Part shown: piece after piece, positions 1-7,011 of the stretch
Position numbering within the stretch: position 1 is the first letter of the stretch
Layout: the number at the start of each line of letters is the position of its first letter
NCBI GenBank assembly: GCA_965554225.1
Contig: CBEVZC010000094.1
Span: 1 to 11,367 of the forward strand
Direction: 5' to 3'
DNA length: 11,367 nt
Source of the DNA: BMS3ABIN04 sp965554225
Lineage (GTDB): Bacteria > Bacteroidota > Ignavibacteria > Ignavibacteriales > Melioribacteraceae
Notes under the pieces: generated by a model
What the model saw: only the letters and a program-made list of their open reading frames with translations
Database searches by the model: none
What the model was told of the DNA's origin: nothing
Made by a program: the position numbers and the translations under genes

Positions 1-710
<710 letters not shown>

Positions 711-719
711 ATTTTATAA

Positions 720-789
720 ATATTTCATTCATTCTGTTTGTAAGTCCTCTTGCAATATTTCATTTGTGCTGTTTGTAAGTCAACTTGCT
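720..789. repeat. Degenerate 35-bp tandem direct repeat (two copies)
   Basis: Two adjacent 35-base units, 720-754 and 755-789, match at 29 of 35 positions by hand alignment. The shared core is CTGTTTGTAAGTC followed by CTTGC. The pair lies just after the queG stop codon in non-coding DNA. The second unit runs into the hairpin at 777-799. It may be a local duplication or two decayed copies of a dispersed intergenic repeat; the window alone cannot decide. Confidence 0.6.
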
Positions 790-799
790 AAGTTGACTT
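777..799 (+). terminator. Perfect 10-bp hairpin downstream of queG (possible weak terminator or repeat palindrome)
   Basis: The left arm AAGTCAACTT (777-786) and right arm AAGTTGACTT (790-799) are exact reverse complements around a three-base loop GCT. Only three of ten pairs are G-C, and the T-run after the stem is short (TTTT at 798-801, partly within the stem). It could end queG transcription weakly. It could equally be the palindromic part of a dispersed repeat, since one arm belongs to the 35-bp unit. Confidence 0.4.
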
Positions 800-1053
800 T
801 TAAAATGTGAATAATACTTTACTTATTTATATTCCTTTATAAACCACAACATTGTATATTGCCTTACAATTCAAGTTCCACAACTACTTTAACTTTATGT
901 TATCTATTATTCAAATCATATTTTTCATTTTAGATATTTCAAATTATATTTGAATCTTTCTAAAAAAAAGTGAATCATATGTATTTTGAAAACTGTAATT
1001 TGTATTTTGCAATTATAAAACAATGTGTTTACTGTTAAAATTAAGGAGATGTA

Positions 1054-2004
1054 ATGGCTAATAATCATCATAAAGTTGTTGTAATCGGATCAGGCCCGGC
1101 CGGACTTACAGCTGCATTATACACGGCAAGAGCTAATTTGGATCCTGTTATTTTTGAAGGAATGCAGCCCGGCGGACAATTAACAATAACGACTGAAGTT
1201 GAAAATTATCCCGGTTTTGTTGATGGAATTCAAGGTCCGGAACTAATGGACGTAATGAGAAAACAAGCTTGTAAATTTGGAGCTGAATGCTTCTTTAAAG
1301 AAATAAATGAAGTTGATTTTTCAAGAAGACCTTTTTTGCTTAAGAGCGGAGATGAAATCCATACGGCAGATTCTGTTATTATCGCAACCGGTGCATCAGC
1401 CAGATTATTGGGTATTGAAAGTGAATCGAAATATATGGGATACGGCGTATCCGCTTGTGCAACATGCGACGGATTCTTTTATAAGGATTTAAAAGTATTA
1501 GTTGTGGGCGGCGGAGATACGGCAATGGAAGAAGCAACCTACCTGACTAAATTTGCTTCGGAAGTTACAATCATTCATCGTCGTGATGGTTTTAGAGCTT
1601 CAAAGATTATGATTGAAAGAGCTAAAAAGAATCCTAAAATTAAATTCATAACAAATGCCGTGATTAAAGAAGTGGTTGGTGAAGAAAATATGGGCAGAAA
1701 AGTTGTAACCGGCGCTTTGTTGGAAAATACTAAAGATGGTTCAACTCAAGAAATTAAAGCCGACGGAATTTTTATTGCAATTGGACACAAGCCAAATACA
1801 GAAGTTTTTGAGGGACAATTGGATATGGACGAAACCGGATATTTGCAAGTTATCCCTGGTACTACAAAAACTAATGTTGAAGGTGTTTTTGCTGCAGGTG
1901 ATGTTGCCGATAAACATTATAGACAAGCAATAACTGCTGCCGGTACAGGCTGTATGGCTGCTCTTGATGCGCAAAGATGGTTAGAGGATAAGGAATTAGC
2001 TTAG
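1054..2004 (+). CDS. trxB: Thioredoxin reductase (NADPH)
   Basis: This flavoenzyme passes electrons from NADPH through FAD and a redox disulfide to thioredoxin in the cytoplasm, feeding ribonucleotide reductase, disulfide repair and peroxide defence. The 316-residue length is normal. Seen in order: the FAD dinucleotide-binding GSGPAG at residues 12-17, the GGQL segment near 40-43, and the active-site disulfide Cys135-Ala-Thr-Cys138. The NADPH-domain GGGDTA follows at 152-157, HRRDGFR at 175-181 (arginines that usually read the 2'-phosphate of NADPH), and the second FAD motif AGD at 281-283 near the C-terminus. The ATG has a strong AAGGAGAT five to six bases upstream. The gene stands alone: a long gap precedes it and a strong terminator follows. 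Nothing is missing or odd. A ferredoxin-NADP reductase-like paralogue is unlikely because the CATC motif is intact. Confidence 0.97.
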   Translation: MANNHHKVVVIGSGPAGLTAALYTARANLDPVIFEGMQPGGQLTITTEVENYPGFVDGIQGPELMDVMRKQACKFGAECFFKEINEVDFSRRPFLLKSGDEIHTADSVIIATGASARLLGIESESKYMGYGVSACATCDGFFYKDLKVLVVGGGDTAMEEATYLTKFASEVTIIHRRDGFRASKIMIERAKKNPKIKFITNAVIKEVVGEENMGRKVVTGALLENTKDGSTQEIKADGIFIAIGHKPNTEVFEGQLDMDETGYLQVIPGTTKTNVEGVFAAGDVADKHYRQAITAAGTGCMAALDAQRWLEDKELA

Positions 2005-2028
2005 AATAAGATAATTTGTTAATAAATT

Positions 2029-2057
2029 AAAATGCCGGTTTTTAGCCGGCATTTTTT
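2029..2057. terminator. Strong rho-independent terminator after trxB, probably bidirectional
   Basis: The left arm AAAATGCCGG (2029-2038) and right arm CCGGCATTTT (2046-2055) pair perfectly around a seven-base loop, with six T at 2052-2057 on the plus strand. Read on the minus strand, the same stem is followed by a T-rich run (TTTTAATTTATT). It can therefore also end the convergent membrane-protein gene whose stop is at 2066. Confidence 0.9.
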
Positions 2058-2065
2058 GTGTATAA

Positions 2066-2437
2066 TTATATTTGTTCATTTTTTCTTTTTTGTTTTTCAA
2101 GTCTATCAACAACAAAGAAAGATATTACAAAACCTAAACCGGTTAACGTAAATAAGAAAAGTGGTATTACATACTCTGCTCCTGAATAGTCTTCTACCAT
2201 CATACCGAAACCAAGCCCTAATCCGAAGAAAATAGTTACTATCCCTATTTTTAACATTGTATATGGACTTAGCCTTCCTTTCCTTTCTAAAAATTTGTTC
2301 ATTTCTTCGGGATTCAATCCCTTTTCAATCATCATTTGTTTTTCCCTCGATTTGTAATAAATCAAAGTTACTAATATTACTCCGGTTACTAAGAATAATA
2401 TAATGGGTATAAATGCGCCAATATATACAGGTGACAT
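2066..2437 (-). CDS. Small three-helix membrane protein, DUF6249-like
   Basis: The function is unknown. The 123-residue protein has three predicted membrane helices (about residues 5-27, 61-81 and 88-110). A charged loop between the first two contains REKQMMIEKGLNPEEM, which I recognise as the signature of DUF6249-type membrane proteins of Bacteroidota. The C-terminal tail is basic and acidic (DRLEKQKRKNEQI). The ATG at 2437-2435 is set by an AAGGAG seven bases upstream (2450-2445 on the minus strand). It is divergent from an ECF sigma gene, and the shared gap carries an ECF-type promoter pointing toward this gene. That suggests it is a target of, or partner in, the sigma/anti-sigma module. 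The gene call is firm, the family assignment is by recognition, and the regulatory link is inference. Confidence 0.82.
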   Translation of the reverse strand: MSPVYIGAFIPIILFLVTGVILVTLIYYKSREKQMMIEKGLNPEEMNKFLERKGRLSPYTMLKIGIVTIFFGLGLGFGMMVEDYSGAEYVIPLFLFTLTGLGFVISFFVVDRLEKQKRKNEQI

Positions 2438-2524
2438 TTCATTTCTCCTTTTTTATGTATTATTTAGATTGCATAATTCGCTGAAAGATTACAAATTGTT
2501 TATCAATGTTTTTCCTACACCATT

Positions 2525-2555
2525 TAAGACTGGAAAAGCAGTATAAAAGGTTACA
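2525..2555 (-). promoter_or_regulatory. Candidate ECF-type promoter for the DUF6249-like gene
   Basis: On the minus strand, TGTAACC (2555-2549) is followed after 17 bases by AGTCTTA (2531-2525). This resembles the TGTAACC/CGTCTAA pair found on the opposite strand, but with a weaker -10 box. Transcription would begin near 2517-2520, giving a leader of about 80 bases before the ATG at 2437. Confidence 0.45.
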
Positions 2556-2571
2556 GATTATTTTTGTAACC
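2549..2571. repeat. Inverted repeat GGTTACA-N9-TGTAACC between divergent genes
   Basis: The two perfect 7-bp arms (2549-2555 and 2565-2571) are separated by nine AT-rich bases. Each arm, read outward, is the -35 element of an ECF-type promoter. The simplest reading is therefore two back-to-back promoters rather than a hairpin or repressor operator. A regulator binding the repeat cannot be excluded. Confidence 0.65.
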
Positions 2572-2594
2572 GTTTCTAAAAAATAAGCGTCTAA
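2565..2594 (+). promoter_or_regulatory. ECF-type promoter of the sigma/anti-sigma operon
   Basis: TGTAACC (2565-2571), a 16-base spacer and CGTCTAA (2588-2594) match the classic AAC-containing -35 and CGTC -10 pattern recognised by ECF sigma factors. ECF genes usually activate their own promoter, so autoregulation by the downstream sigma is the likely reading. The -10 box ends only eight bases before the ATG at 2603, so the transcript would have almost no 5' leader. Confidence 0.75.
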
Positions 2595-2602
2595 AAAGTA
2601 GT

Positions 2603-3169
2603 ATGAGAAAATTAAGTGATTTGGAAATTATAGATTCTATACAAAAAGGTAATAAAGACGATTTTGCTCTTTTGGTTGATAAATACAAAGACAGAGCATT
2701 TAATCTTTTAAGAAGAATGCTGCGCAATCAGATGGATGCTGAGGAAGTTTTACAAGATAGTTTTCTCAAAGCTTTTATGTCGTTAAATAATTTTAGGCGA
2801 GAGTCTAAATTTTCGACATGGTTTTACAGAATAGTTTATAATACAGGATTATCATTCCTTGCAAGTAAAAGAAAGAAGAATGAACTTATTTTGGATTCGA
2901 TTGATGATTATAGAAATTTAAGTTATGAGGACGATAAAATTTATTCTTTGTCTGATAATTCCGTTGAATATCTTTCAAAGATAATTGATAAATTGCCAAT
3001 AAGGAATGCACTCGTTTTCATACTTTATTATATAGATGGATTGAAATTACATGAGATTAGTGAAATTATGGATATTTCTTTAGTAAACGCAAAAGTACTT
3101 TTACATAGATCAAGAAATATTCTTAGAGATTTAATTTTAAAACATAATTATCACGAGGAATTATTATGA
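2603..3169 (+). CDS. ECF-family RNA polymerase sigma factor (RpoE-like)
   Basis: A 188-residue alternative sigma factor that would direct RNA polymerase core to a small regulon. The sigma-2 region spans about residues 22-91, with YKDRAFNLLRRML, then AEEVLQDSFLKAF, and FRRESKFSTWFYRIVYN, the -10-recognition part. Sigma-4 spans about 124-177, with LPIRNALVFILYYIDGLKLHEISEIMDIS as core-binding and helix-turn-helix parts, ending LLHRSRNILR. There is no sigma-3, as expected for ECF proteins. The ATG at 2603 gives the usual ECF N-terminus, yet has no Shine-Dalgarno; with the promoter just upstream, leaderless translation is likely. The stop overlaps the anti-sigma start (ATGA), so the two are probably translationally coupled. 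I cannot assign an ECF subgroup or a stimulus from sequence alone. Confidence 0.93.
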   Translation: MRKLSDLEIIDSIQKGNKDDFALLVDKYKDRAFNLLRRMLRNQMDAEEVLQDSFLKAFMSLNNFRRESKFSTWFYRIVYNTGLSFLASKRKKNELILDSIDDYRNLSYEDDKIYSLSDNSVEYLSKIIDKLPIRNALVFILYYIDGLKLHEISEIMDISLVNAKVLLHRSRNILRDLILKHNYHEELL

Positions 3170-3678
3170 AGATTTCTGATGATTTATTTAATAAATATAT
3201 TGATAATGAACTTAGTAAAGAGGAATTAGATCAATTCAACAAAATGCTTAGCCAAGACTCGGATACAATTCAAAAATTAAAAGCTTTGCAATTTGTTGAA
3301 CACTCAGCTAAGAAAATCAAGGTTTTCAAAGCGCCGGATGGATTCGCAGAAAAAATGATGGCAAAAATTAAACCGCAGTTTTCTAAGCGGTATGAGAAAA
3401 ATTATTTTTTTAGATTTATTATTTCACTTTTTACTGTTTTATTCTTTTCCATTTCAGGACTCATGATTTCGTTTCTTGTTAATTCAAATGCCGATACCAT
3501 TTCTAAAAAATCAATTTTCATAGATTTAAGTCAAGATTTTTTACAAAAATTAAGTATAGTTGAAAAGTTTTTGGTAAATTCCAACAATTTGATGATATCA
3601 AGTTTAATTACTCTTCTTTTACTTTTAAGTTTATATTTTATTATTGAAACACGTGGATTTACCAATCAAAGTGAGTAA
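3166..3678 (+). CDS. Probable membrane anti-sigma factor, partner of the upstream ECF sigma
   Basis: Likely holds the ECF sigma inactive at the inner membrane until a signal releases it. The 170-residue protein starts with DDLFNKYIDNELSKEELDQF (residues 5-24) and a further helix to about residue 50, typical of the sigma-binding domain of short anti-sigma factors. Two predicted membrane helices follow (about 84-105 and 141-160), joined by a short, probably periplasmic loop of about 35 residues. A ten-residue cytoplasmic tail ends it. The HxxxCxxC zinc motif of ZAS-type anti-sigmas is absent, so direct redox sensing through zinc is unlikely; release by intramembrane proteolysis would be a plausible alternative. 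The start overlaps the sigma stop as ATGA, with GAGG seven bases upstream. Function is inferred from position and architecture; sequence similarity to named anti-sigmas is weak. Confidence 0.8.
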   Translation: MKISDDLFNKYIDNELSKEELDQFNKMLSQDSDTIQKLKALQFVEHSAKKIKVFKAPDGFAEKMMAKIKPQFSKRYEKNYFFRFIISLFTVLFFSISGLMISFLVNSNADTISKKSIFIDLSQDFLQKLSIVEKFLVNSNNLMISSLITLLLLLSLYFIIETRGFTNQSE

Positions 3679-3737
3679 CCTAGAAAATTAGTAATTTGTA
3701 CTTAACATGTACCAGAGATAAAACATTTTAATCTCAA

Positions 3738-3766
3738 TTGCCTTTCTTTATACCAATTTCTATTTT
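3738..3766 (+). promoter_or_regulatory. Candidate housekeeping promoter upstream of era
   Basis: TTGCCT (3738-3743), a 17-base spacer and TATTTT (3761-3766) form a plausible but imperfect vegetative promoter in the 130-base gap before era. No terminator is visible between the anti-sigma gene and era, so read-through from the sigma operon is also possible. Confidence 0.25.
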
Positions 3767-3808
3767 GCGAAGTCAATATTTTTCTAAATGAGAACTTAGG
3801 ATAGATTC

Positions 3809-4720
3809 ATGGAAGTAAAATCCGGGTATGTTTCAATTATCGGTAAACCTAACGTTGGTAAATCAACTTTTATGAATACACTTTTAGGTACGAAATTATC
3901 GATAACTACAAACAAAGCTCAGACAACTAGGAAGCGAATTTTAGGTATTCTTGATGAAGATAATTATCAGATAATTTTCATTGATACGCCGGGAATATTA
4001 CATCCGGTTTATTTACTTCAAGAAAAAATGCGGGAGTATATTCGTGTATCCATAGAAGATGCGGATGTACTATTATTTATGCTTGATATAGCTGCTGATC
4101 CTGTTGGTAATACAGTTTTAAAAGATAAAGAAGTTAAAAGAATAATAGATAAAATAAACGTTCCGAAAATACTTCTCATTAACAAAATAGATTTATCGAA
4201 TGAAACAAGTATTAGTACTTTGTTTGACAAAATAAACCGATTAAATATTTTTAAGGAAATCATTCCTATTTCTGCAACATTAGGCGCTAACATGCAGCAA
4301 GTTAAAGATGTTATTCTGGAATTCCTTCCTGAGCATCCGAAATATTATCCGGAAGACCAATTATCTGATGCAAATGAAAGATTCTTTGTTTCGGAAATAA
4401 TTCGTGAGAAGATATTTGAATTTTTCAGGGAAGAAATACCATATAGTACGGAAGTTGTTATTGAGGAGTTTAAGGAAAGAGAAAAAGGTAAGGATTTTAT
4501 TTCTGCAGTGATTATAGTTGAGCGGGACTCGCAAAAACCAATAATTTTAGGCAAAAAGGGAGAATCGATAAAAAAACTTGGTAAAATTGCCAGAACGTCA
4601 ATAGAAGAATTTTTACAACGTCCAGTCTATTTAGAGATTCGTGTTAAAGTTAGAAATAAATGGAGATCGGATCCGCAAATGCTGAAAAGACTTGGTTATA
4701 ATGACATTGATGAAAAATAA
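3809..4720 (+). CDS. era: GTPase Era, 16S rRNA-binding ribosome assembly factor
   Basis: Era binds the 3' end of 16S rRNA and checks maturation of the 30S subunit; it is nearly universal in bacteria. The 303-residue length is normal. The N-terminal GTPase domain shows G1 GKPNVGKS (12-19), the G2 threonines near 39-40, G3 DTPG (59-62), G4 NKID (125-128) and G5 SA (155-156). The C-terminal KH domain carries ILGKKGESIKKLG (about 246-258) and ends with the family pattern RVKVRNKWR then LGY. The ATG gives the standard N-terminus just before the P-loop; its Shine-Dalgarno is weak (TTAGGAT at 3797-3802). It heads a tightly packed operon, and its end overlaps the next gene. No defect seen. Confidence 0.96.
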   Translation: MEVKSGYVSIIGKPNVGKSTFMNTLLGTKLSITTNKAQTTRKRILGILDEDNYQIIFIDTPGILHPVYLLQEKMREYIRVSIEDADVLLFMLDIAADPVGNTVLKDKEVKRIIDKINVPKILLINKIDLSNETSISTLFDKINRLNIFKEIIPISATLGANMQQVKDVILEFLPEHPKYYPEDQLSDANERFFVSEIIREKIFEFFREEIPYSTEVVIEEFKEREKGKDFISAVIIVERDSQKPIILGKKGESIKKLGKIARTSIEEFLQRPVYLEIRVKVRNKWRSDPQMLKRLGYNDIDEK

Positions 4721-5654
4721 ACTTTTGCGATTATCAAATAAGCAATTCTCTGGTGAGATATTTCTAATTATTGCTACAGTTATTTGGGGCGGAACTTTCG
4801 TTATCGTTAAAGAATCGCTTCAAGATATCTCAACTATGCTTTTTATAGCACTTCGTTTTATAATTGCTTTACTAATATTGTTTCCCTTTTTGCTGAACAA
4901 AAAAAAACAGTTTCACAAAGAGGCGATAGTGGGAGGATTTTTATTAGGACTCTTATTTTTCATCGGTTTTGCTACTCAGACAATTGGATTAAAATTTACA
5001 ACTGCAACTAAATCGGCTTTTATTACAGGTGCATCAGTAATAATGGTTCCAATTTTTCAAACTATAATTGAACGACGACCACCGACAAAAGGTGCTTTAA
5101 TCGGTACTGTTTTAGTCTTTATAGGAATTCTTTTTCTTTCCAGCGGAGGTAATTCAATTTTTAGTTTTATTAGTGATTTGGGCGGAAACTTTAACATCGG
5201 AGATTTTTTCACTTTACTCTGCGCAGTCTTTTTTGCAGCTTATGTTGTGTACCTCGATTTGATGAGTACGAAATATGGATTTTGGGTAATACTTACAATG
5301 CAAATGTTCACTACAGCGGTATTGGGTATACTGGCTGCAATAATATTTGATTTAACGAATATTGAAACGTTACATATCGAAATAACAGATTATTTAATCT
5401 TCGGGTTGATTTATACAGCACTCTTTGCAACTTTAATTACAACTGCAATTCTAACCAAATTTCAAAAAGTTGTAACTCCTACAAAAGCAGCAATCATTTA
5501 TTCATTAGAACCTATCTTTGCTTCGGTATTGGCTTTCTTTTTATTAAATGAAAAAATCACTAATTTTGGATTTGTTGGTGCTGTATTGATAATCTCAGGA
5601 CTTTTTGCTTCAGAATTATACGAGGCAGTTGTTAATGGTAGAAAATCTAACTAG
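4701..5654 (+). CDS. DMT-superfamily permease with two EamA domains
   Basis: Inner-membrane transporter of the drug/metabolite superfamily; the substrate cannot be told from sequence (amino acids, nucleotides and other metabolites are known for relatives). About 317 residues with roughly ten hydrophobic segments arranged as two EamA repeats. The first begins at LIIATVIWGGTFVIVKES (about residues 22-39), a typical opening. The second covers the C-terminal half and ends with SLEPIFASVLAFFLLNE (about 268-284), a hallmark of the family. The start is uncertain: ATG at 4701 is given here, but a TTG at 4692 and an ATG at 4710 are in the same frame, and none has a clear Shine-Dalgarno. All three overlap the end of era, so translational coupling is likely. 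Its 3' end overlaps acyP by 20 bases. Confidence 0.88.
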   Translation: MTLMKNKLLRLSNKQFSGEIFLIIATVIWGGTFVIVKESLQDISTMLFIALRFIIALLILFPFLLNKKKQFHKEAIVGGFLLGLLFFIGFATQTIGLKFTTATKSAFITGASVIMVPIFQTIIERRPPTKGALIGTVLVFIGILFLSSGGNSIFSFISDLGGNFNIGDFFTLLCAVFFAAYVVYLDLMSTKYGFWVILTMQMFTTAVLGILAAIIFDLTNIETLHIEITDYLIFGLIYTALFATLITTAILTKFQKVVTPTKAAIIYSLEPIFASVLAFFLLNEKITNFGFVGAVLIISGLFASELYEAVVNGRKSN

Positions 5655-5919
5655 AGCGGAAATATTAGTCGGCGGAATTGTGCAGGGTGTTGGATTTAGA
5701 TATTTTGTTTTAAGAAACGCACAGGCGCTGGGTTTGAAAGGGTACACAAAAAATTTATATACGGCTGAAGTTTTAACGGTTGTAGAAGGTCCAAAGCATT
5801 TAGTTGAAGAATTATCAAAAAAGATAAAGATTGGTCCTGGTAATTCTTATGTAAAGAGTTTTAATATTAAGTGGATGAAACCCACAAATGAATTTAAAAG
5901 TTTTGAGGTACGATATTGA
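5635..5919 (+). CDS. acyP: Acylphosphatase
   Basis: Small cytoplasmic enzyme that hydrolyses acyl phosphates such as acetyl phosphate or 1,3-bisphosphoglycerate in vitro; its physiological role is often unclear. The 94-residue length fits the family. Seen: GGIVQGVGFRYFV (residues 13-25) with the phosphate-binding loop and catalytic Arg22, then GYTKN with catalytic Asn40, and the closing SFEVRY strand. The ATG at 5635 is chosen because GAGG (5622-5625) lies nine bases upstream and it gives the normal family length; an in-frame TTG at 5605 would add ten unlikely residues. The stretch after Asn40, LYTAEVLTVVEG, lacks the usual Asp-Gly turn of the family, a mild divergence outside the catalytic pair. 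It overlaps the permease by 20 bases and ispF by four. Confidence 0.93.
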   Translation: MVENLTRAEILVGGIVQGVGFRYFVLRNAQALGLKGYTKNLYTAEVLTVVEGPKHLVEELSKKIKIGPGNSYVKSFNIKWMKPTNEFKSFEVRY

Positions 5920-6410
5920 ATCTTCAATTTAGAATAGGTCAAGGTTATGATGTACATCAATTTTCCGAAAACCGAAAATTAGTATTAGGAGGAGTAGAAA
6001 TACCATTTGAAAAGGGATTACTTGGGCATTCCGATGCGGATGTTCTGCTCCACGCAATTATTGATGCTATGTTAGGGGCTTTGGCTCTGGGAGATTTAGG
6101 TAAGCACTTTCCTGATTCCGATGAAAGTTTTAAGAATATCGATAGTAAAGTACTACTTAAAAAAACGTATGAATTGATCTTTGAAAATAATTATAGAGTT
6201 GGTAATATAGATGCGACTGTAATAACTGAAAAACCTAAGCTTTCTCCTTATATCCTTCAAATAAGAAAAAGTATTGCGGGTATTTTAAAAGTGGATGTTA
6301 ATCAAATATCCGTTAAAGCAACTACATCGGAAAAAATGGGATTTGTAGGAAGGGAAGAAGGGATTAAAGCCCTAGCTATTGCACTTTTGGTAAAAGATAG
6401 TAATGATTGA
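5916..6410 (+). CDS. ispF: 2-C-methyl-D-erythritol 2,4-cyclodiphosphate synthase
   Basis: Fifth step of the MEP isoprenoid pathway: converts CDP-ME 2-phosphate to the cyclic diphosphate MEcPP with release of CMP, as a cytoplasmic trimer. 164 residues, slightly over the usual 155-160. Seen: the metal ligands Asp12 and His14 in GQGYDVHQF and His46 in GHSDADVLLHAI (37-48), the family segment ALGDLGKHFPDSD, and ATTSEKMGFVGREEGI (135-150) near the C-terminus. The start is read as TTG at 5916, overlapping the acyP stop as TTGA; GAGG (5905-5908) is seven bases upstream, and no other start gives a full N-terminus. The TTG implies modest, coupled translation. No ispD fusion is present, and ispD is not in the window. 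Confidence 0.95.
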   Translation: MNLQFRIGQGYDVHQFSENRKLVLGGVEIPFEKGLLGHSDADVLLHAIIDAMLGALALGDLGKHFPDSDESFKNIDSKVLLKKTYELIFENNYRVGNIDATVITEKPKLSPYILQIRKSIAGILKVDVNQISVKATTSEKMGFVGREEGIKALAIALLVKDSND

Positions 6411-7011
6411 GCAGATTCTTTCCTATATAAATACGCTGGATACAACTTGGATTTATATAATCCTTTTCTTTTTTTCGCTTATTGAAAATGTATTTCCTCC
6501 GTCACCAAGCGATTTGGTTGTGGTAATAGGGGCTTCTTTAATAGCAACAACTTCGGTTAGTTTTATTCCAATTTTATTTATTACCAGCATTGGAAGCGCA
6601 TTGGGATTTATTCTAATGTATACAGTTGGTTATTTCTTTGGCGAAAGAGTAGTTAGAAGCGGTAAACTTAAATTTATCAGCAAAGATGCTCTAAGTAAAA
6701 CCGATCATTGGTTTAGCAACTATGGGTATTGGATAATTCTTGCAAACAGATTTCTCCCGGGGACAAGGTCTGTAATTAGTTTTTTCTCAGGTGTGCACGA
6801 ACTGCACGTGGGAAAAACATTTCTCTTTGCATTGATAAGTGCTTTTCTTTGGAATACCGTTATAATTTATCTTGGAATGCAGCTTGGGAATAACGTAGAT
6901 TTAATAGATTATTATTTAACAACATACTCATATATTGGCTATGCGTTAACGGGAATTATAATTTTATTTTTTGTTATAAAATATTATTTGAAGAAGAAAA
7001 AGAAGAATTGA
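6403..7011 (+). CDS. DedA-family membrane protein (SNARE-associated/VTT domain)
   Basis: Inner-membrane protein of the DedA family. Members act in membrane homeostasis, and some are reported to recycle undecaprenyl phosphate or phospholipids across the membrane; which lipid this one handles is unknown. 202 residues, normal length. Seen: the N-terminal re-entrant region with FSLIENVFPPSPSDLVVV (about 25-41), a membrane segment at about 53-79, and the conserved NRFLPGTRSVISFFSG (115-130) with arginines 116 and 122. F-x7-W follows near 141-150, then a C-terminal helix ending in a lysine-rich tail (KKKKKN). ATG at 6403 overlaps the ispF stop by eight bases; the Shine-Dalgarno is poor, suggesting coupling. 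It sits between ispF and lnt, fitting an envelope-lipid role. Confidence 0.9.
   Translation: MIEQILSYINTLDTTWIYIILFFFSLIENVFPPSPSDLVVVIGASLIATTSVSFIPILFITSIGSALGFILMYTVGYFFGERVVRSGKLKFISKDALSKTDHWFSNYGYWIILANRFLPGTRSVISFFSGVHELHVGKTFLFALISAFLWNTVIIYLGMQLGNNVDLIDYYLTTYSYIGYALTGIIILFFVIKYYLKKKKKN

Larger units (their letters stand above)
711..1053. other. Non-coding gap between queG and trxB
   Basis: This 343-base gap holds the tandem repeat and hairpin at its left end. From about 800 onward it is very AT-rich DNA with no convincing gene. A good Shine-Dalgarno sequence for trxB, AAGGAGAT, lies at 1043-1050. The trxB promoter must lie here if trxB is transcribed separately, but I could not find a well-spaced -35/-10 pair. 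Several TATTTTG/TAATTTG strings (982-1009) resemble, one base short, the TAnnTTTG -7 element of Bacteroidota, and I do not call one. Confidence 0.5.

Noticed and set aside
986..1019. TTGAAA (986-991) with TATAAA (1014-1019) as a trxB promoter.
   Set aside because: The spacer is 22 bases, too long for a vegetative promoter, and no better pair was found.
979..1038. A 19-codon open frame before trxB with three cysteines, ending in a CVYC motif, which could be imagined as a redox leader peptide.
   Set aside because: It lacks a good Shine-Dalgarno, lies in very AT-rich DNA where short frames arise by chance, and may even lie upstream of or across the trxB promoter. Only conservation in relatives could revive it.
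1695..1701. Another TGTAACC inside trxB, and one near 7450 inside lnt, as further ECF promoters.
   Set aside because: Neither has a CGTC-like -10 at the right distance, and both are explained by coding sequence.
3700..3716. GTAC...GTAC short inverted bases after the anti-sigma gene as a terminator.
   Set aside because: Only four pairs and no T-run; not a credible terminator.
4018..4554. Minus-strand open frames inside era.
   Set aside because: Antisense shadows of a fully conserved GTPase gene; serine/isoleucine-rich composition typical of reverse-frame translation.
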